The notes under the pieces are model-generated. The model did not search any database. It was not told the origin of the DNA and saw only the letters and a list, made by a program, of their open reading frames with translations. A program made the position numbers and the translations under genes. From Elusimicrobiota bacterium (GTDB lineage: Bacteria > Elusimicrobiota > Elusimicrobia > Elusimicrobiales > UBA9959), in NCBI GenBank assembly GCA_030639665.1, contig DAOWCC010000081.1, forward strand, positions 1 through 9,993: a stretch of 9,993 bases of DNA, given 5' to 3'. Positions 5,422 to 9,993 of the stretch are shown in pieces; position 1 is the first letter of the stretch; every line of letters starts with the position of its first letter.

Positions 5422-6239
5422 CTTATCACCTTAAGCTGCTGCAAAACTTTTTCCACAACTCCTTTAATAGCCAAAGCTGAAGGGGAATCTGAAAATTTCT
5501 CAACAAATAACTCTCCCTTATCTTCGGCCTCCATCATATTTGAATCAAAAGGAACTCTGCCTAAAAAATCAACACTTAAATCCTTGGCCGCCTTTTCGCC
5601 GCCGCCCGATTTAAAAAGATTTAATTCTTTGGCGCAATGGGGACACTCGAATGTCGTCATATTCTCCAAAATACCCAAAACATTAATTTTTAATTTTTTA
5701 AGAAAATTAACCGCTTTTTTAGAATCAAGCAAAGCTATATCTTGTCCGGTGGTTACTACAATGCCGCCGGTCATTTCAGGCAAAAGCTGGCATATTGACA
5801 AAGGCTCATCGCCCGTGCCCGGAGGAGCGTCTATTATCAAATAGTCCAAATCACCCCATTGAACATCCGACAGAAACTGTTTAATAAGACCTATTTTAAG
5901 CGGACCTCTCCATATAAGAGGTTCTTCGCTTTGAGGCATCAAAGAACCCATGGACATCATTTTAAAGTTTTCTTTTACTTCTATCGGCTCCAAAGTTTTG
6001 CCGTCCGTATTGGGAGTTTTTCCTTCTTGCCCCGTCATTTTGGCAAGAGAGGGGCCGTGAACATCAATATCAAGCAGTCCCACTTTATGGCCTGAAGCGT
6101 TTAAAGCTGCCGCTATATTTACGGCAATGGAACTTTTGCCCACACCGCCCTTATTGCTCATAATCAAAATCTTATTGCGTATTTTTGCCATATTTTCTTT
6201 TATTCTTGACACACTGTCATCAACATCTATTTTATGCAT
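5418..6239 (-). CDS. mrp: Mrp/ApbC-type iron-sulfur cluster carrier ATPase
   Basis: 273 residues of the Mrp/Nbp35 branch of the ParA/MinD P-loop family. The deviant Walker A motif KGGVGKSS is at 30-37, the LLDIDVHGPS switch at 55-64, IIDAPPGTGDE (Walker B) at 135-145, and the CPHC pair (C199, C202) that bridges a Fe-S cluster in dimers. The protein carries Fe-S clusters to apo-enzymes using ATP. It lacks the N-terminal DUF59 domain of longer Mrp proteins, which is common. ATG at 6239 has AAGGAG five bases upstream and so is preferred to the later ATG at codon 17. It is the first gene of the set with pta and mntP. A Fe-S supplier next to a lysine 2,3-aminomutase (radical SAM) operon is suggestive but not proof of a link. 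Confidence 0.93.
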   Translation of the reverse strand: MHKIDVDDSVSRIKENMAKIRNKILIMSNKGGVGKSSIAVNIAAALNASGHKVGLLDIDVHGPSLAKMTGQEGKTPNTDGKTLEPIEVKENFKMMSMGSLMPQSEEPLIWRGPLKIGLIKQFLSDVQWGDLDYLIIDAPPGTGDEPLSICQLLPEMTGGIVVTTGQDIALLDSKKAVNFLKKLKINVLGILENMTTFECPHCAKELNLFKSGGGEKAAKDLSVDFLGRVPFDSNMMEAEDKGELFVEKFSDSPSALAIKGVVEKVLQQLKVIS

Positions 6240-6543
6240 AAATTCTCCTTAAAAACCATTATGGTCGTCCGATGCGCATAGGTTTATGTTTTTATTTTCC
6301 CCTTGCCTGTCCATCAAAGCAGCAGCGTCGAAAGTTGTACAAATTGGCTTTCATAATTTTGTGTGAGGAAGTTTAATGCTGTTCCTTATCGCCAAGTTAC
6401 CTAATTGCCTTGTCCCATACTATTATTATAGTTTTTTTTGAATATAAATGGTGGCTGACCCCATTTTTGGGTTTGCTGCTTCATATAATTATTTTGTTAT
6501 AATACATTTATCTTATATATACATACAAAGTTGGAGAAAAACA
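6240..6543. other. Divergent control region between mrp and the lysine operon
   Basis: About 300 bp without a gene. It must hold the promoter of mrp-pta-mntP on the minus strand and of the lysine operon on the plus strand. A promoter for the latter is given separately. TATAAT on the minus strand (6430-6425) is a possible -10 box for mrp but has no good -35. A small ACCC/GGGT hairpin lies at about 6458-6472. I recognise no riboswitch and no clear operator palindrome. Confidence 0.5.
6473..6503 (+). promoter_or_regulatory. Likely promoter of the lysine-fermentation operon
   Basis: A consensus TATAAT at 6498-6503 preceded, 19 bases upstream, by TTGCTG (6473-6478). The spacing is slightly long. 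Initiation near 6510 would give a leader of about 34 bases before the ATG at 6544, with GGAG at 6533-6536. Confidence 0.5.
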
Positions 6544-7224
6544 ATGAAACCGATTAAGACTCCTCAAGAAGCGGCAGCGGACATCAAAGACAATTCCTCA
6601 ATAATGATAGGCGGCTTTATGTGTTGCGGCCATCCATTCTCGATTATTAACGCCATTATTGAAACAGGCGCTAAAAATCTCACTTTAATTACAAATGACG
6701 CGGGCTATCCAGATATTGGCATTGGGAAACTTATTTGCCAAAACAGGACGAAGAAACTTATCGTTTCCCATATAGGCCTAAATCCCGTAGCCGGAAACAA
6801 AATGAATTCAAAAGAAATGGAAGTGGTTCTTGTTCCGCAAGGCACATTGGCCGAAAGAATTAGAGCGAAGGGAGCGGGACTAGGGGGAGTATTGACTCCC
6901 ACCGGCATAGGCACTGAAGTTGAAACGGGAAAACAAAAAATCACGGTAATGGAAAAAGACTATTTGCTTGAGACTCCCATTGAAGCTGATTTCGCTCTCA
7001 TCCAAGCCGCTGTTTGCGATAAATACGGCAATTGTTTTATAAATAAATCGGCTAAGAATTTTAATCTTGTCATGGCTATGGCCGCCAAAACGGTTATTGT
7101 CGAAGCTGATAAGATTGTTGAACCGGGAGAAATTGATCCCGAACAGATTACCGTGCCGGGTGTTTTTATAACCGCCATAGTTCAAGCAAAAAAAGAAGAC
7201 ACTGTTCAAAAGGTTTGGAATTAA
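6544..7224 (+). CDS. atoD: CoA-transferase alpha subunit (butyryl-CoA:acetoacetate type)
   Basis: 226 residues, the normal size of a family I CoA-transferase alpha (AtoD/ScoA-like) subunit. The family signature IMIGGFMCCGHP lies at 20-31 and the characteristic TPTGIGTEVETGK stretch follows about residue 118. An open frame continues 32 codons upstream to 6448, but that part crosses the -10 box and encodes no family sequence; ATG at 6544 has GGAG seven bases upstream and begins the conserved domain. With the beta subunit, 18 bases downstream, it forms a heteromer that moves CoA between acids. In lysine fermentation the known partner pair is butyryl-CoA and acetoacetate, which the neighbouring kce and kdd genes strongly suggest. 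From sequence alone, acetate or other short acyl partners cannot be excluded. Confidence 0.9.
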   Translation: MKPIKTPQEAAADIKDNSSIMIGGFMCCGHPFSIINAIIETGAKNLTLITNDAGYPDIGIGKLICQNRTKKLIVSHIGLNPVAGNKMNSKEMEVVLVPQGTLAERIRAKGAGLGGVLTPTGIGTEVETGKQKITVMEKDYLLETPIEADFALIQAAVCDKYGNCFINKSAKNFNLVMAMAAKTVIVEADKIVEPGEIDPEQITVPGVFITAIVQAKKEDTVQKVWN

Positions 7225-7242
7225 CTAACGGAGATTTTAAAA

Positions 7243-7902
7243 ATGACTGAAAGAGAAATTAAAAGAACAAGAATAGCAACAAGAATAGCCAATGAATTTC
7301 CTGACGGAGCCTTGGTAAACTTGGGAATAGGCATGCCCACTCTGGTGGCCAACTTCCTTCCTAAAGATAAAACCATACTTTTGCAATCTGAAAACGGCTT
7401 TATCGGTCTCGGCCCCAAACCTGAAGAAAAAGATGAAGACAGAGATTTGGTAAACGCGGGGGGAAATCCCGTAACCATGCTGCCGGGAGGCTGTTTTTTT
7501 GATTCCGTTCTCTCATTTTCAATTATCCGCGGACGACATGTGGATTATACGGTGCTGGGAGCGCTGGAAGTTGATGAACAAGGAAATCTCGCCAATTACA
7601 TGATACCCGGCAAAATGGTTCCCGGCATGGGCGGAGCCATGGACCTTGTCGTGGGAGCTAAAACCGTTGTCATAGCCATGGAACACTTAAACAAAAAAGG
7701 GCAATGTAAAATACTGAAAAAATGCTCGCTTCCTCTTACCGCCAAAGGCGAAGTGGATATAATTGTGACCGATATGGCTTTTATCAGAGTTACAAAAAAA
7801 GGGCTTGTCCTTGAAGAAATCGCCGAGAATACGACGGTGGAAGAAGTTCTGAAAAATACCGAAGCAAATTTGACGGTGGCGGGAAATCTTTCCAAATTTT
7901 AA
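7243..7902 (+). CDS. atoA: CoA-transferase beta subunit (butyryl-CoA:acetoacetate type)
   Basis: 219 residues, normal for a family I beta subunit. It shows the oxyanion-loop motif VNLGIGMPT (25-33) and SENG (49-52), where E50 is the catalytic glutamate that forms the glutamyl-CoA thioester. Later conserved stretches are NAGGNPVTMLPGG and MVPGMGGAMDLV. The start has CGGAGA upstream, within the 18-base gap after the alpha subunit. The stop is followed after nine bases by kce, so the genes are cotranscribed. With its partner it would convert the acetoacetate made by Kce into acetoacetyl-CoA while releasing butyrate. Confidence 0.92.
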   Translation: MTEREIKRTRIATRIANEFPDGALVNLGIGMPTLVANFLPKDKTILLQSENGFIGLGPKPEEKDEDRDLVNAGGNPVTMLPGGCFFDSVLSFSIIRGRHVDYTVLGALEVDEQGNLANYMIPGKMVPGMGGAMDLVVGAKTVVIAMEHLNKKGQCKILKKCSLPLTAKGEVDIIVTDMAFIRVTKKGLVLEEIAENTTVEEVLKNTEANLTVAGNLSKF

Positions 7903-7911
7903 GGATATATA

Positions 7912-8730
7912 ATGAATAAAAAAATAGCCATTACCTGCGCCATAACCGGCGCTGAAACAACAAAAGAGCAACAGCCCGCTCTTCCGGTAACTCCCGAAGA
8001 ATTGGCCGATTCAGCTTATGAATGTTACCTGGCCGGAGCCTCGGTTGTTCATCTTCATGCCAGAGACAAAGAGGGAAAACCGACACAGAACCCCGAAATT
8101 TTTAAAAAAACCATAGATTTAATTCGTAAGAAATGCGATATGGTAATTGAACTGACCACGGGCGGCGCTGTCGGCATGACGCCGGAAGAAAGAATAGCGC
8201 CCGTAAAACTCAAGCCCGATATGGCTTCCCTGGATTGCGGCTCGGTAAATTTCGGCAATGAATATATTTTAAATCCCTTGCCCGTTATGAGAGAATTCGC
8301 GTCGGTGATGAATGAAAATAATGTAAAACCCACGCTTGAATGTTTTGACGCTTCACATGTTTTCGCCTCGCAAATACTTATAAAAGAGGGTTTAATCAAA
8401 CCGCCCTATCATTACGGTTTTGTAATGAATGTTTTTGGCGGCGTGAGATATACCCCAAAAATGCTCAGTTGTCTTATTGATTTATTGCCGCCGGAAAGTT
8501 TTTTCACCGTTATGGGCATCGGCAGGTCATATCTGCAAGCTATGTACGGGGCCATAGCCTTCGGCGGTTTTATAAGAGTTGGTTTTGAAGATAATATTTA
8601 TTACTCAAAAGGACGACTTGCCGCATCAAACGCGGAACTGGTGGAAAGAGCCGTTAGAATAGCAAAAGAAGCGGAGCTTGAAATTGCAAAACCCGAAGAT
8701 GTCAGAAAGATGTTTCAAATAAAAAATTAG
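7912..8730 (+). CDS. kce: 3-keto-5-aminohexanoate cleavage enzyme (BKACE family)
   Basis: 272 residues of the beta-keto acid cleavage (BKACE, formerly DUF849) family, a zinc-dependent TIM barrel. It condenses 5-amino-3-oxohexanoate with acetyl-CoA to give acetoacetate and 3-aminobutyryl-CoA. Zinc ligands are visible in VVHLHARD (H47, H49) and in RVGFED (R222, E226, D227). These correspond to H46, H48, R226, E230 and D231 of the studied Cloacimonas Kce. SLDCGSVNFG (106-115) is also typical of the family. BKACE proteins use many beta-keto acids, but the adjoining kdd and kamA genes make the lysine pathway the best reading. The ATG follows AAGGA by seven bases, and that AAGGA begins in the atoA stop codon, so the genes are tightly coupled. 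Confidence 0.92.
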   Translation: MNKKIAITCAITGAETTKEQQPALPVTPEELADSAYECYLAGASVVHLHARDKEGKPTQNPEIFKKTIDLIRKKCDMVIELTTGGAVGMTPEERIAPVKLKPDMASLDCGSVNFGNEYILNPLPVMREFASVMNENNVKPTLECFDASHVFASQILIKEGLIKPPYHYGFVMNVFGGVRYTPKMLSCLIDLLPPESFFTVMGIGRSYLQAMYGAIAFGGFIRVGFEDNIYYSKGRLAASNAELVERAVRIAKEAELEIAKPEDVRKMFQIKN

Positions 8731-8738
8731 GAGATCAT

Positions 8739-9812
8739 ATGACAATGACCGATACAAAAAACATAACAATAAAATCCGACGGAAATCCGTTTGGCGCGCA
8801 CAGAGTGCTGGAGCCTAAAGGCGTTCTGCCTCAACCCGCTTTAAAAATTAACAATAATATGGACTATATTTATGACAATGAAATGCTCATTGAAGTTGAA
8901 ACCTTAAATATAGATTCGGCAAGCTTCACTCAATTAAAAGAAGTAAACAATAATGATGAAGAAAAAGTAAAAGAAATGATTGTTAAGATAGTCGGTGAAA
9001 GGGGAAAAATGCAAAATCCCGTAACCGGCTCGGGCGGCATGTTGAAAGGAACGGTTGTAAAAATCGGTCCGAAGCTTGCTCAAAAAACAAAATTAAAAGA
9101 AGGCGATAAAATAGCCAGTCTTGTTTCACTTTCTCTTACTCCTCTGAAAATAGATGAAATTATCGGCTTTAAAGAAGGAACGGAACAGGTAAATGTTAAA
9201 GCAAAAGCCATTTTATTTGAAACAGCCATTTACGCTAAACTGCCCGATGATATGAAAGAAACTCTAGCTTTGGCAGTTTTGGATGTTGCCGGAGCGCCCG
9301 CCCAAACAGCCAGACTGGTTAGACCCGGAGACACCGTAGCCATAATAGGCGCGGCCGGAAAATCCGGCATCCTTTGTTCTTATGAAGCCAAACGACGGGC
9401 CGGAATAACGGGAAAAATAATCGGCATAACGGGCAGAGATAAAAGTCTTCAAAAAATGAAAGATATGAAATATTGCGATATCAATCTTAAGGCTGACGCT
9501 ACCGACGCGGTCGGACTTTATAATGCCGTTAAAGAAGCCAATAACGGCGAGATGGCGGATATAGTTATAAATTGCGTGAATATCCAGAATACTGAAATGC
9601 CCTCCATTTTGATATGCAAGGACGGAGGAACCATTTATTTCTTCAGCATGGCCACTTCTTTCACAAAAGCGGCTTTAGGCGCTGAAGGCGTGGGAAAAGA
9701 TGTAAATATGATTATCGGCAACGGTTACGCGAAAGACCATGCAGATATAACGCTCAATATTTTAAGGGAATCTCCCGAAATAAGAGCGCTTTATGAAAAA
9801 CTGTACGCATAA
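8739..9812 (+). CDS. kdd: L-erythro-3,5-diaminohexanoate dehydrogenase
   Basis: 357 residues, close to the length of known Kdd proteins, which resemble zinc-type alcohol dehydrogenases. It oxidatively deaminates 3,5-diaminohexanoate to 5-amino-3-oxohexanoate with NAD(P)+, giving the substrate of Kce. The N-terminal catalytic-like domain has NPVTGSGGMLKGTV (93-106). The nucleotide-binding domain begins at about 198 with VAIIGAAGKSG (200-210; G204, G207, G210). I do not see the classic structural-zinc cysteine cluster of alcohol dehydrogenases. The ATG is five bases after AGGAG; a second ATG two codons later is less well placed. It is eight bases from kce and is the last gene of the tight block. 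The assignment rests on sequence type plus context. Confidence 0.87.
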   Translation: MTMTDTKNITIKSDGNPFGAHRVLEPKGVLPQPALKINNNMDYIYDNEMLIEVETLNIDSASFTQLKEVNNNDEEKVKEMIVKIVGERGKMQNPVTGSGGMLKGTVVKIGPKLAQKTKLKEGDKIASLVSLSLTPLKIDEIIGFKEGTEQVNVKAKAILFETAIYAKLPDDMKETLALAVLDVAGAPAQTARLVRPGDTVAIIGAAGKSGILCSYEAKRRAGITGKIIGITGRDKSLQKMKDMKYCDINLKADATDAVGLYNAVKEANNGEMADIVINCVNIQNTEMPSILICKDGGTIYFFSMATSFTKAALGAEGVGKDVNMIIGNGYAKDHADITLNILRESPEIRALYEKLYA

Positions 9813-9819
9813 AACTAAA

Positions 9820-9851
9820 CAGCGTAGATATGGAAATATGTTGAGACGCTG
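9820..9851. repeat. Hairpin after kdd
   Basis: CAGCGT (9820-9825) pairs with ACGCTG (9846-9851), with an inner ATAT-GGAA-ATAT hairpin between. It begins eight bases after the kdd stop. There is no U-run, so it may be a transcript-processing or 3'-stabilising structure, or a weak terminator. Confidence 0.45.
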
Positions 9852-9858
9852 ATAAGAA

Positions 9859-9877
9859 AATAGGGAATTTCCTTATT
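9859..9877. repeat. Palindrome upstream of kamA
   Basis: AATAGGGAATTTCCTTATT is a near-perfect palindrome (nine pairs with one wobble, centre at 9868). It abuts the possible -35 box of a kamA promoter, so an operator role is as likely as a hairpin role. Confidence 0.4.
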
Positions 9878-9903
9878 CACATATCATCGTATTTTTGTAT
9901 TAC
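9876..9903 (+). promoter_or_regulatory. Possible kamA promoter
   Basis: TTCACA (9876-9881), 16 bases, TATTAC (9898-9903). The -35 matches the consensus at five of six positions, the -10 at four. Initiation near 9910 would leave a leader of about 29 bases containing the AAAGGAG site. Confidence 0.35.
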
Positions 9904-9938
9904 CGTATTTATTGTTTCATCTGTTTAAAGGAGCTTTT

Positions 9939-9993
9939 ATGAAAAACTACAAGAAAGTCACCTGGAAAGATTTCCCTCTTTGGAAAGACATCA
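9939..9993 (+). CDS. kamA: Lysine 2,3-aminomutase, N-terminal fragment (cut by window edge)
   Basis: Only 18 codons are present. The ATG is preceded by AAAGGAG at a five-base spacing, so the start is sound. The N-terminus ends WKDFPLWKDI, which resembles the family's opening W-K-(D/E)-x-x-L-W-K-D-(V/I), followed in known proteins by P-x-E-x-W-N-D-W. KamA is a radical SAM, PLP-dependent enzyme that turns L-lysine into beta-lysine, the first step of this pathway. The four preceding lysine-degradation genes make the call much stronger than the short sequence alone. The radical SAM CxxxCxxC motif would lie outside the window. Confidence 0.75.
   Translation, partial: MKNYKKVTWKDFPLWKDI

Noticed and set aside
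6448..6480. GGTGGCTGACCCC motif and ACCC/GGGT hairpin as a REP-like element
   Set aside because: Only one copy is in the window, the stem is four bases, and no REP-type transposase is nearby.
6448..6543. 32-codon N-terminal extension of atoD
   Set aside because: It would be translated across the proposed -10 box, has no ribosome binding site, and adds sequence absent from the family; the internal ATG has GGAG at good spacing.
6705..9452. Several open frames of 60-115 codons on the minus strand opposite the lysine operon
   Set aside because: They are antisense shadows of well-supported genes, without ribosome binding sites or recognisable domains.

Overview
The window is bacterial DNA of moderate-to-low G+C from what looks like an anaerobic, amino-acid-fermenting organism. 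The basis is a gene run matching the lysine-to-butyrate pathway (acetoacetate-type CoA-transferase subunits, 3-keto-5-aminohexanoate cleavage enzyme, 3,5-diaminohexanoate dehydrogenase, start of lysine 2,3-aminomutase) beside a phosphate acetyltransferase. No rRNA or other phylogenetic marker is present. The phylum is unresolved; gene content alone would fit Cloacimonadota, Fusobacteria, Firmicutes or a candidate phylum.

Layout. 1-1179 (minus): exported phospholipase-D-superfamily protein with two HKD motifs, running off the left edge and carrying an odd G+C-rich, inverted-repeat-bounded segment near its N-terminus. 1180-1568: non-coding, with a long imperfect hairpin. 1569-2600 (plus): polytopic ArsP_2-type putative manganese/heavy-metal exporter, followed by two terminators. 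2747-3208 (plus): GNAT acetyltransferase whose promoter lies so close to the ATG that the mRNA is probably leaderless. 3209-3867: non-coding repeat island with a possible small RNA and strong terminator, a two-copy 76-86 bp direct repeat, and several inverted repeats. 6239-3868 (minus): apparent operon of Mrp Fe-S carrier ATPase, phosphate acetyltransferase and MntP manganese exporter. 6240-6543: divergent promoter region. 6544-9812 (plus): tight four-gene lysine-fermentation operon. 9939-end: start of kamA behind a 126-bp gap with hairpins and its own possible promoter.

How the genes work together (family knowledge plus inference). KamA would make beta-lysine and an aminomutase outside the window would make 3,5-diaminohexanoate. 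Kdd oxidises that to 5-amino-3-oxohexanoate, and Kce splits the product with acetyl-CoA into acetoacetate and 3-aminobutyryl-CoA. The CoA-transferase exchanges CoA between butyryl-CoA and acetoacetate, releasing butyrate. Acetyl-CoA from thiolysis of acetoacetyl-CoA can become acetyl phosphate through Pta, whose operon diverges from the lysine operon.

I found no CRISPR array, tRNA, rRNA or transposase gene. The protein-coding systems are recognisable families. The less explained material is non-coding: the repeat island, the candidate small RNA, the inverted-repeat insertion inside the PLD gene and the leader hairpin.
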